A stretch of DNA of 64,000 nucleotides from Streptomyces sp. NBC_00554 (GTDB taxonomy: Bacteria > Actinomycetota > Actinomycetes > Streptomycetales > Streptomycetaceae): NCBI RefSeq assembly GCF_041431135.1, contig NZ_CP107799.1:4588001-4652000 (forward strand), read 5' to 3'. The notes beneath the pieces are model-generated. The model made no database searches. It saw only the letters and a program-made list of their open reading frames with translations, and was not told the DNA's origin. The translations under genes and the position numbers were made by a program. Shown here piece after piece: positions 49,490-57,580 of this stretch. Within the stretch, counting starts at the first letter, position 1. Each line of letters starts with the position of its first letter.

Positions 49490-50053
49490 TTGAGCACCGG
49501 CGAGCAGTTCGTGACCATCGCCGCAGTACTGCTCGGTGCGTTGATGACACACGTCACCACCTACCTGATGGAGAGGAGCCGGAACCGCTACCAGCTCCTC
49601 ACGCGGTGGGACGACAAGAAGATCGACGCGTACGGGGACTACGTGGACGCCGTGAAGGCGAGGATCGCCACGGCCGTCCGGCTGTACGAGGTCCGGGAGG
49701 GCCTGGCCGAGAGCGAGAGGTCCGAGCACGAGCTGCGTGAGGATCTCTCGGAGGCCAGCCGCGTATGGGGTGGCTCCTTCGAGCGCGTCATGCTTCTCGG
49801 CGGCGACGACGCCATCGAGGAGGGGCACGAACTGAACGTGCTGGTCGCGGAGATCGTCTGGCAGGCGACCGGGAAGATCGATGGAAGCCTAGACGACTGG
49901 CGCCGACGCAACCGAACCGCCTTCCGCGCCATCAACGCCTTCCACGAGGCCGCCCGGCAGGACCTCGGGATCCGGGGAAGCGTCACCGGCGAGAAGCATC
50001 CCGAGCGCGACCTCCTGCTGCCGCCCTCCCGTCAGGCGCCCGCCGACGGCTGA
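49490..50053 (+). CDS. Hypothetical membrane-anchored helical protein
   Basis: A 187-residue protein: one N-terminal hydrophobic helix (FVTIAAVLLGALMTHVTTYL, about residues 7-26) followed by a long charged helical region. TTG start with GGGGACGAG upstream. No family recognised. It stands alone between the DoxX gene and the Ala-rich protein. Confidence 0.7.
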   Translation: MSTGEQFVTIAAVLLGALMTHVTTYLMERSRNRYQLLTRWDDKKIDAYGDYVDAVKARIATAVRLYEVREGLAESERSEHELREDLSEASRVWGGSFERVMLLGGDDAIEEGHELNVLVAEIVWQATGKIDGSLDDWRRRNRTAFRAINAFHEAARQDLGIRGSVTGEKHPERDLLLPPSRQAPADG

Positions 50054-50155
50054 CGGCGCTCCGTGCGCGGGCCTGAACCGGCCGCGCGGCTCTGGTCTCT
50101 TCGCGCCGTACCTGCCATCCTGCCGGGCACTGTCGTCCCGACGGAGGAGGCGGAG

Positions 50156-50827
50156 ATGAGCGACCCGAAGGGCAACGAGCCCGAGCAGACGCTCAGGTCG
50201 AGTCACGCCGCACGCACCCGAAGTGCCGCGTCCCGGGCCGCCGCGATCTGCCACTACATCGAGCGGCACGGCTCCGCCGAGCTACACGAAGCCGGAACGG
50301 CGGAGGACGGAACGGCGGAGGACGGAACGGCGGAGGACGGAACAGCGGAAGGCGGAACGGCAGCCAGCGGACCGGCGGAAGGCGGGGCGGCAGCCGGCGG
50401 AACGGCAGAAGTCGGACCGGCGGCGAAAGAGATCGCCTGGAAGGCCGCCCACGCCGCCCGCGTCGCCGCTCAGGCCTTCGCCGTCCTCTCCGAGAGCGCC
50501 CCCGCGCCCGCGGCGGACTCGCGCTGTGCCAGGAACGCCGCCGCCTCCGCCGCTCAGGCCGCCCAGATGGGCCAACTCCACGACCGCGACGGCGAGCTGT
50601 CGGTGGCCGCTTGCCGCGCCGCCGTTCACGCGTCCCGGGCCGCCGCGGAGGCCGCCGGAGCCCAAGGCCTGGGCGTGAACGAGACGTTGAACGCCAGTGC
50701 GGACGCGGCCGAGGCAGCCGCCGTCGCCGCCGCCGAGGAGGCGGGCTGGATGCGGCCGGGCCAGGACCTTCCCCAGGTGTCCACGGGCGTGCGAAGCCCG
50801 GAGATCATGTCGATGCTGCACCTGTGA
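50156..50827 (+). CDS. Alanine-rich repetitive protein
   Basis: A 223-residue protein, starting MSDPKGNEPEQTLRSS, with long Ala-rich helical stretches (SRAAAICHYIERHG, AAHAARVAAQAFAVLSESA, ASADAAEAAAVAAAEEAGW). Between them lies a run of nine pentapeptide units such as GTAED (about residues 46-90). ATG with GGAGGAGG upstream. No catalytic motif; the function is unknown. Confidence 0.65.
   Translation: MSDPKGNEPEQTLRSSHAARTRSAASRAAAICHYIERHGSAELHEAGTAEDGTAEDGTAEDGTAEGGTAASGPAEGGAAAGGTAEVGPAAKEIAWKAAHAARVAAQAFAVLSESAPAPAADSRCARNAAASAAQAAQMGQLHDRDGELSVAACRAAVHASRAAAEAAGAQGLGVNETLNASADAAEAAAVAAAEEAGWMRPGQDLPQVSTGVRSPEIMSMLHL
50289..50420 (+). repeat. 15-bp coding tandem repeat
   Basis: Nine 15-base units based on GGAACGGCGGAGGAC; the first three are identical. 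They encode GTAED, GTAEG, GTAAS, GPAEG and similar pentapeptides. Likely variable in copy number between strains. Confidence 0.8.
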
Positions 50828-50984
50828 CCAGTACCTCACCGGTGTGTGACGGATACATCTGACGGGTACCGCCTTCCCGCCACGGCGTTTCTTTCCGATC
50901 ATCCGAATCGTTGGTCCGGGCGAATCCGCCCCTCAACTGCCCTACCCGCATCCCAGGGGCATGCGATCGGAGAGCCCCGTGCGA

Positions 50985-52397
50985 ATGACCGACATCCAGC
51001 GTTGCGAGATCCGGCCCGGATGTCTCGTGGAGTGGACGCTGCATCCGAGGACCGTCGAGGCCGCGGCCGGCCTGCCGGAGGATTCCCGGCCACCGGCGTA
51101 TGTGCAGGAGTCCCATGTGCGGACGGCCCGATCGGTGCGGGACGACGGGCTGTTCGTGCCCACCTGGCTGGGCACCGCGTTCGACATCCCGGGGCAGGTC
51201 GACCTCGACGTGCTGCAACACGCCTTGCGGGACTGGACACTTCGGCACGAGACGCTGCGCAGCGGTTTCCGGTGGAGCGGTGACGAGATGCGCCGGTTCA
51301 CGCTGGACGCCGACGCGGTCGTGCTGCACCGCGAGGACGTCGGCGACTTCGCCGAAGCGGCCACGCTGACCCGGTATCTGCAGGACCGTTTCGACGTCGC
51401 GGCGGACGCGCTCAGCTGGCCGAACTTCATCTACACGGCGGTCGTCCGGGAGGACGGCGCGAGTGTCTACATGGCGTTCGACCACAGCAACGTCGACGCG
51501 TACTCGCTCCACCGCATCGCCGCCGAGATCCACGAGCTCTACGAAGCGGGCCTCGAAGGCCGCGCCGTCGCCACGGCACCGATCGCCAGCTACGTCGACT
51601 TCTGCGCGATCGAGCGTGCGCAGGCCGACGAGATCGACGACACGCACGCGATCGTCGCCCGCTGGCGGGAGTTCATCGCCCAGTGCGACGGGAAGCTGCC
51701 GGGCTTCCCCGTCGACCTCGGCCTCGAACCCGAAGGTCCGCTGCCCGCCCAGAAGTTGATGCACGAGATGCTCGTGGACGACGCGGACGCGGCCGCCTTC
51801 GAGGCGTACTGCAGGCCGTACGGCGGAAGCCTGGTCGGCATCCTCGCGGCCACCGCCCTCATCGTCCGCGAGATCGGCGGGCAGGAGGTGTACCGCACCG
51901 TCGTGCCGTTCCACACCAGGGCGAAGTCCAAGTGGTCGGACTCGATGGGCTGGTACGTGGGCGGCGCGCCGATCGAGATTCCGGTGGCCCGGGCGGCAGA
52001 TTTCGACAGCGCGCTGGGGATGGTTCGCGCCGCGCTGCGCGAGGGCCGGCCGCTGTCGCGGATGCCCATCGCCCGCGTACTGCGGCTGCTGGGCTCCGAC
52101 TTCCGGCCCACCTCACCCGACCTGTACTCGATCGTCTCGCTCGTCGACACGCGCGACACCCCGGGGTCGGAACGGTGGCAGGACCTGAAGGCGTACGGAC
52201 TGATCCGGATCTCGTACGGCGACCAGGTGTGCGCCTGGGTCACCCGGCTCCACGAGGGCCTGCAGTTCGCCAGCCGCTATCCGGACACGGACATCGCGTA
52301 CAAGAACATGCGGCTGTACGCCGAGGGGCTGCGCGAACGCATCCGGTCGGTCGCGCGGGACCGCGAAGAGGCCCTGGCCGGGCGCGCCCGGGCCTGA
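50985..52397 (+). CDS. Stand-alone condensation-domain protein
   Basis: A 470-residue protein of the NRPS condensation/acyltransferase fold. The active site is MAFDHSNVDAYS (about residue 166 on): the usual HHxxxDG is reduced to HxxxD with Asp before it and Ala after it, as in PapA-like acyltransferases. RTVVPFHTRAKSKWSDSMGW and DLYSIVSLVDTRD correspond to later core motifs. There is no carrier or adenylation domain nearby. ATG at 50985 has CGGAGAG upstream; an ATG at 50961 is possible. It probably transfers an acyl group to an alcohol or amine. Confidence 0.82.
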   Translation: MTDIQRCEIRPGCLVEWTLHPRTVEAAAGLPEDSRPPAYVQESHVRTARSVRDDGLFVPTWLGTAFDIPGQVDLDVLQHALRDWTLRHETLRSGFRWSGDEMRRFTLDADAVVLHREDVGDFAEAATLTRYLQDRFDVAADALSWPNFIYTAVVREDGASVYMAFDHSNVDAYSLHRIAAEIHELYEAGLEGRAVATAPIASYVDFCAIERAQADEIDDTHAIVARWREFIAQCDGKLPGFPVDLGLEPEGPLPAQKLMHEMLVDDADAAAFEAYCRPYGGSLVGILAATALIVREIGGQEVYRTVVPFHTRAKSKWSDSMGWYVGGAPIEIPVARAADFDSALGMVRAALREGRPLSRMPIARVLRLLGSDFRPTSPDLYSIVSLVDTRDTPGSERWQDLKAYGLIRISYGDQVCAWVTRLHEGLQFASRYPDTDIAYKNMRLYAEGLRERIRSVARDREEALAGRARA

Positions 52398-52453
52398 GAG
52401 GCGGGGACGGGCAGCAGCCTCTCAAGCCCGGGGTGGCCGGCGGGGTACCTACG

Positions 52454-53797
52454 TCACAGGCCGGCCGCGTCCACCACGGCCCCCAGGTCGACGAACTTGA
52501 AGCCCGTCGCCGTACGCGTGCCGCCCTCCCCGTCCGGCACCTCCGGGGTCTCCTGGCCGTCCTGCACGACGAGCAGGCCGCGCGGATAACGCTTGCCCAG
52601 CGGGGCGTTCAGGATGGCGGCGCCGTCGCACTCCTCCACGCTGTCGAGGGTCTCCGAGGCGGCACCGACGCGGAAGCCGCCCTCGTAGGCGTTGCTCTTA
52701 CGAACGTCACGGTCGTACAGCGCGAAGGTGTTGTCGCCCTGGCTGGAGGCGAGCAGGTATCCGGCGCCACCCCGCTGCTGGAGCAGGGTCAGGCCCTCGA
52801 CGTCGGCCGACAGGCGCTTGCCGCCGTAGCCGGGGTCCGCGCCAAGCACGCACTCCTCGGTCGCCTCGTCGTAGACGCCGGGGACGCCGAACTCCTTCGT
52901 CCTGTCGACCAGGACCGGCTTGCCGGTGAGGTCGGCGCGCAGCCGCCAGATGCCGATGTCCTCCTGGCCCGCGTAGAGCGTGCCGGTGGCCGGGTCGACG
53001 ACCATGCCTTCGACCTGCGGGAGTTCGCCGGGCTCTGCGCACGCACTCCACGACGTGCCGTCGGGCAGCTTGAAGGACGACGGCAGGTCCAGTGTGCGCA
53101 CCTTGCGGTAGCCGACCTTGCCGCCCGCCGCCGGAACCAGCTCGAGCAGCGCGAGCCGGGTCCGCTCCCGCTGGCTGACCAGCGCGTACGTCCGTCCGGT
53201 CGCCTTGTTCGTCCAGGTGGCCAGGCCGTACGCGGTCCGCTGGTCGTTGATCTCGCTCTGGTCGGCGGAGAACACGGGCGCGGCCGCCGGGTCGGTGACA
53301 TCGGTCAGGGGGCCGCCGGGACGGGACAGGTCGATGCGGTAGATCCGGAGGCGGTCGTTGCCCCGGTCGGTCACCACCGCCACGTCGGTGCGGCCGGCGG
53401 AGGTGCGCAGGCCGGAGACGAGGTCGACGTTGTTGAAGCGGCCCGGGGCGTCGTCCTCGGCGGGCGGCTTCGGGGCGGACAGCGACTGCACCAGGCGGGC
53501 GCCCAGGTCGTAGACCTTCAGTCCGCCTTCCTTGGCGGTGGCCACGACGAGGCTGCGCCCGGGGTCGGCGGCGTTCCGCCAGATCGCCGGGTCGTCCGCG
53601 TCGGAGTTGCCGCCCGCCTCGTCGTCGTACAGCGCGGCGGCCTCGCTGGTGGCGGTCACCACCGGCAGACCGGACGTGCCCGCCCCCGCGGGGGACGTCG
53701 CGAGGAGGCTGACGAGTGCGGTGCCCAGGGCGAGGGCCGCGGCTCTCCGTGGGGTGCGGTGCGCTCTCACAAGCGTTTCCTTACTGTCGGGACGCAT
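52454..53797 (-). CDS. Secreted beta-propeller phytase
   Basis: A 447-residue protein with a signal peptide (RRAAALALGTALVSLLATSP then AGAG, about residues 14-37). The mature part shows SDADDPAIWRNAADPGRSLV, the DDPAIW motif of beta-propeller 3-phytases, plus Asp/Glu-rich calcium-site loops such as VVTDRGNDRLRIY and GQEDIGIWRL. It releases phosphate from phytate outside the cell with calcium as cofactor. The start could also be at 53806. Confidence 0.87.
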   Translation of the reverse strand: MRPDSKETLVRAHRTPRRAAALALGTALVSLLATSPAGAGTSGLPVVTATSEAAALYDDEAGGNSDADDPAIWRNAADPGRSLVVATAKEGGLKVYDLGARLVQSLSAPKPPAEDDAPGRFNNVDLVSGLRTSAGRTDVAVVTDRGNDRLRIYRIDLSRPGGPLTDVTDPAAAPVFSADQSEINDQRTAYGLATWTNKATGRTYALVSQRERTRLALLELVPAAGGKVGYRKVRTLDLPSSFKLPDGTSWSACAEPGELPQVEGMVVDPATGTLYAGQEDIGIWRLRADLTGKPVLVDRTKEFGVPGVYDEATEECVLGADPGYGGKRLSADVEGLTLLQQRGGAGYLLASSQGDNTFALYDRDVRKSNAYEGGFRVGAASETLDSVEECDGAAILNAPLGKRYPRGLLVVQDGQETPEVPDGEGGTRTATGFKFVDLGAVVDAAGL

Positions 53798-54061
53798 CGA
53801 CCACATGTCGAGGTCATGCCGATGGTGCGGGGAGAAGCTTGCGCCCAGAGGTCCGTCAACTGTCCATGCCGTCATGGGGAGTTCGGCAGTACGTCAGCGG
53901 AAGTTCGCCTGAGTTTGTCGCGCCGGGTCGCCCGCGCCTTGGCGAACGGCCCTGTGGGGGTGGCCTGTCGGGTGGGCGAGCGGCCTTGTGGGGGCGGCCT
54001 GTCGGGTGGGCGAGGGGTCTCGTACGGTGATGATCGGCTCCCCTGCGAAAGGTCTCCCCCG

Positions 54062-54496
54062 GTGACAGTCAACGCCCCGCGCCAGCGGTCCCGTACGGTC
54101 GCCGTCGGGGCCGCCGCGTCCCGCCCCTGCACCCTGGTCGTCTGCCGGGGGTGCTGCTGCGGCAACCCGCGGAAGTACCCGGCCGACGACCACACCTGGC
54201 AGCTGGAGCGGCTGCGCGCCGGGGCGGAGGCGTCCGGGGGGCGGTTCGCCGTGCGGACCTCGGACTGTCTCGGGCCGTGCGACCAGGCCAATGTCGTCGT
54301 CGTACAGCCCTCGGGGGCCGGGCGGCGCGGCGGTGGGCAGGTGACCTGGATCGGGTTCGCGATGGGGGACGACTGCACCGAGGAACTCATCGAGTGGGCG
54401 GCCGCCGGTGGGCCGGGGATCGCGCAACCGCCGGCCACGCTGGAGTTGCAGTTCGTCCGGCCGCCGCGGGAGGCACGGGCGCGGGCGCGCCGGTGA
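54062..54496 (+). CDS. (2Fe-2S) ferredoxin-domain protein
   Basis: A 144-residue thioredoxin-like [2Fe-2S] protein: TLVVCRGCCCGNPRKYP supplies the first cysteines and RTSDCLGPCDQANVVVVQ the C-x3-C pair. GTG start with AAAGG upstream. Family members are often linked to (bacterio)chlorophyll-type or metal enzymes; here the role is unknown. Followed by the GNAT gene after 99 bases. Just upstream (53926-54010) a GGCGGCCTGTCGGGTGGGCGA motif is repeated in part. Confidence 0.8.
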   Translation: MTVNAPRQRSRTVAVGAAASRPCTLVVCRGCCCGNPRKYPADDHTWQLERLRAGAEASGGRFAVRTSDCLGPCDQANVVVVQPSGAGRRGGGQVTWIGFAMGDDCTEELIEWAAAGGPGIAQPPATLELQFVRPPREARARARR

Positions 54497-54595
54497 AGTA
54501 TGCGGACAGCGACGGGAGTTGGGCGGCGGTGTACGAGGATGCGTACCCCACAGGGTGTGCGTCCCCACGCACCCCTCAGGCGACAGGAGATTGGC

Positions 54596-55357
54596 ATGAC
54601 CGCGTACCCCGACCGTTCCCTCACCGCGGCGGACCGGCTGCCCGCGCCCGTCGCCAATCACCTCGCCTTCATGGCGGCACACCGCGGATCGGTGGAGATC
54701 ACCGCCGACACCCTTGCCCTGGAGGGCGATGAGGAGTTCTTCTCGTGGTGGGCCCCGCTCGGCGAGGACGTGCCGATTCCGGCCGGGGCGAAGACGGTCC
54801 GGGTGTTCCCCTTCAGCGGAAACGGCTGGCCGGCCCGCCTTGAGCAGGCCGGGTTCAAGCGGGCCGGGGAACTGTCCTACCTGCGCGCTCCCGCCGCGCC
54901 CGACGGGCCGGAGCTGCCCGACGGTGTCACGCTGACCGTCGTCGACGACGACGGACAGGCGCGGGAGTTCGCCCTGACCCAAGCGGCCGGATTCGCCGAG
55001 CCCGGCGACACCCCCGAACAGACCGCCTGGTGGGAGGAGGACTTCACCCGGAACGCCCTGCGCAACTACACCCGTGCCGACCAGACCTTCTACCTCCTGC
55101 GGTCCGAGGGCGAAGGAGCCGCCGTCGCGCTGGCCCTGCACTCCCACGGCCTCGCGGGCATCTACGCCGTCGCCACCCGCCCCGCCCACCGGGGCCGCCG
55201 TTACGCCGGTCTGCTCCTCACCGCCATCAGCGCCGAGGCCCACGAGCGCGGCGAACAGCTCGCCCTGCAGACCGAGGTCGGCTCCACCGCCGAACGCCTC
55301 TACCTCAGGTCGGGGTTCACCGAGGACTTCCGCACACCCCTCTACGTACGACACTGA
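54596..55357 (+). CDS. GNAT-family N-acetyltransferase
   Basis: A 253-residue acetyltransferase. The C-terminal half is the GNAT core with GIYAVATRPAHRGRRYAGLL (acetyl-CoA-binding motif, R-G-x-x-A) and TEVGSTAERLYLRSGFTEDF. The first 120 residues form an extra N-terminal domain of unknown role. ATG preceded by AGGAG. Confidence 0.87.
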   Translation: MTAYPDRSLTAADRLPAPVANHLAFMAAHRGSVEITADTLALEGDEEFFSWWAPLGEDVPIPAGAKTVRVFPFSGNGWPARLEQAGFKRAGELSYLRAPAAPDGPELPDGVTLTVVDDDGQAREFALTQAAGFAEPGDTPEQTAWWEEDFTRNALRNYTRADQTFYLLRSEGEGAAVALALHSHGLAGIYAVATRPAHRGRRYAGLLLTAISAEAHERGEQLALQTEVGSTAERLYLRSGFTEDFRTPLYVRH

Positions 55358-55384
55358 TCACGGTCGTACGGCGGCCGCCTCCCC

Positions 55385-57406
55385 GTGCCTGGTGGAACCA
55401 CCGGTGCCGGTGAGGCAGTCTTCTCCCTCGTGGGGAACCTTCCGTCTCAGAGCGCGCCAGGCGCGTCGAACGCTTCAACCGACGCCACCGCACACATGGT
55501 TGTCGCCGGGGACGACGCCCTGGCGCACCGGCTGGCCGCCGAACTGCGCGGAGTGTACGGGGAGCAGGTGACCCTGGTCGTGCCGCCCGCCCATCGGAGT
55601 GTGCGGCCGCCGGTGGTGGGACGGACACGGGCCACCGCTCTGTTCGACCGGGTGTCCGCCGCGGTGAACCGGGCCGCCGGGAACGGTGACCCGGCGACCG
55701 CCCGGACGTCCGAACCACCCGGCACGGAAAGGGTGTTGGAAGCCGCCGAACTCACCGAGGCGGTGCTCGCCGAGGCCAGTGTGGAGCGGGCCGCCGCGCT
55801 GGCGCTGGTGTACGACGACGACGAGACGAACATCCGGGCCGCGCTCACCGCCCGGCGGCTCAACCCGCGGATCCGGCTGGTCCTGCGCCTCTACAACCGT
55901 CGCCTCGGCCACCACATCGAGGCGCTCCTCGACCAGGCCTCGGCGCTGGCCGCCGCGGGAGCCGACGGCGCTGACGATGGCGGCGAAGGGTTCGACGCGT
56001 CCACCACCGTCCTGTCCGACGCCGACACCGCCGCGCCCGCGCTGGCCGCGACCGCCGTGGCCGGCACCAGCAAGGTCGTCCAGACGGACGGGCTGATGCT
56101 GCGCGCGGTGGAACGGCCGCCGCCCGCGCCCGGAGAGGTCGCCGATCCCGGACTGTGCACGCTGGCACTGCTGTCCACCACGGCCAGCGACCCCGCGGGC
56201 GCCGACGGGTCCGAGAGCAGCGGTACGCAGGGCCCCCGGCTGCTGCCCGACGAAGAGGCGGTGGCCGCCGCGACCGGGCGCGGAACCGTCGTACTGGAGA
56301 ACGTCTCCTACTCCGGTCCCTCCTCGCCCCCGGGGCGCAGCGTCGTGCCGTTCGGCTCACTGATGTCGCGGCGGCTGCGGTGGTCGTTCGCCGGGCTCGT
56401 GGCGTGCGTGGTCGGTCTCGCGGTCGCGTCGATGCTGGTTACCGGGGACCATCCGCTGCGTGCGACCTACCTGACGCTGCTCGACCTCTTCGGCATCAAC
56501 GACCCCGCGATCGGGCGGCCGATGGGGGAACAGGTCCTTCAACTCTTCTCCGGGCTCATCGGGTTGCTGCTCCTTCCGGTGCTGCTCGCCGCCGTCCTCG
56601 AGGCGCTCGGTACGTTCCGCAGCGGGTCCGCGCTGCGCCGGCCGCCGCGCGGGCTGTCCGGGCACGTGGTGCTGCTCGGGGTCGGCAAGATCGGCACGCG
56701 CGTGCTGGCGCGCCTGCGTGAGCTGCACATTCCCGTGGTGTGCGTCGAGGCCGATCCCGAGGCCCGGGGGCTGGCGCTGGCCCGGCGGCTGCGGGTGCCC
56801 GTGGTGCTCGGCGATGTGACGCAGGAAGGCGTACTGGAGGCCGCGAAGATCCATCGGGCCCATGCGCTGCTCGCGCTGACCAGCGCGGACACGACGAATC
56901 TGGAGGCCGCGTTGTACGCCCGTACCGTGCGGCCCGATCTGCGGGTCGTACTGCGGCTGTACGACGACGACTTCGCGACCGCCGTGTACCGGACGCTGCG
57001 GGCCGCGCACCCGGGGGCCCTCACCCGGAGCCGGAGTGTGTCCCATCTGGCCGCGCCCGCGTTCGCCGGGGCGATGATGGGGCGGCAGATTCTCGGGGCG
57101 ATTCCTGTGGAGCGGCGGGTGCTGCTGTTCGCGGCCGTGGATGTGGGCGGGCATGCGCAGTTGGAGGGGCGGACTGTCGGGGAGGCGTTTCGGGCGGGGG
57201 CGTGGCGGGTGCTCGCGCTGGACACCGACCCGAGGTCGGCGTCGTCCCCCAGGGCCCCCAGAGCCCCCGGGTCCTCTTCGGGGCTTGTGTGGGACCTTCC
57301 CTCTACGTATGTGCTGCGGGCCGAGGACCGGGTGGTGCTGGCCGCGACGCGGCGGGGGTTGGCGGAGTTGCTGGGGCGGAGGGCTCGGGAGCGGGCGGGG
57401 GCGTAG
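55385..57406 (+). CDS. Potassium-channel-type NAD-binding (RCK/TrkA-N) protein
   Basis: A 673-residue protein with two RCK-like domains. The first (about 35-215) has a degenerate Rossmann start MVVAGDDALAHRL and an inserted linker; two hydrophobic segments follow at about 327-350 and 383-409 with a short loop, and then a classical TrkA-N domain with GHVVLLGVGKIGTRVLARL (about 424-442) and TrkA-C-like end. This is the layout of putative ligand-gated ion channels (Castor/Pollux-like). The start is uncertain: GTG at 55385 or 55430, or ATG at 55496. Confidence 0.82.
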   Translation: MPGGTTGAGEAVFSLVGNLPSQSAPGASNASTDATAHMVVAGDDALAHRLAAELRGVYGEQVTLVVPPAHRSVRPPVVGRTRATALFDRVSAAVNRAAGNGDPATARTSEPPGTERVLEAAELTEAVLAEASVERAAALALVYDDDETNIRAALTARRLNPRIRLVLRLYNRRLGHHIEALLDQASALAAAGADGADDGGEGFDASTTVLSDADTAAPALAATAVAGTSKVVQTDGLMLRAVERPPPAPGEVADPGLCTLALLSTTASDPAGADGSESSGTQGPRLLPDEEAVAAATGRGTVVLENVSYSGPSSPPGRSVVPFGSLMSRRLRWSFAGLVACVVGLAVASMLVTGDHPLRATYLTLLDLFGINDPAIGRPMGEQVLQLFSGLIGLLLLPVLLAAVLEALGTFRSGSALRRPPRGLSGHVVLLGVGKIGTRVLARLRELHIPVVCVEADPEARGLALARRLRVPVVLGDVTQEGVLEAAKIHRAHALLALTSADTTNLEAALYARTVRPDLRVVLRLYDDDFATAVYRTLRAAHPGALTRSRSVSHLAAPAFAGAMMGRQILGAIPVERRVLLFAAVDVGGHAQLEGRTVGEAFRAGAWRVLALDTDPRSASSPRAPRAPGSSSGLVWDLPSTYVLRAEDRVVLAATRRGLAELLGRRARERAGA

Positions 57407-57413
57407 GGGGGTG

Positions 57414-57573
57414 TTTTTTCGCCCCCGCCGCCCCTACCCGTCCCTTGTTCCTGGGGGCTCCGCCCCCAGACCCCCGTATCGGCCTGGACGGCCTCGTCCT
57501 CAAACGCCGGACGGGCTGAAACCGGGCGTAGCCCGGAAGGATGGGACGGGTAGGGGCGGAGGGGGCGAAGAAA
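57414..57573. repeat. Dispersed repeat copy 3 with inverted end
   Basis: The repeat (57414-57520) is followed by an inverted copy of its C-rich start (57543-57573, GGGACGGGTAGGGGCGG and on), so the whole can fold into a large hairpin. It lies between convergent genes and probably stops both transcripts. Confidence 0.8.
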
Positions 57574-57580
57574 CCACCCG

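Noticed and set aside
52398-54061. Upstream extension of the [2Fe-2S] protein frame (open from 51683)
   Set aside because: This part overlaps the condensation-domain gene in another frame and is antisense to phytase; the GTG at 54062 with a ribosome site is the plausible start.
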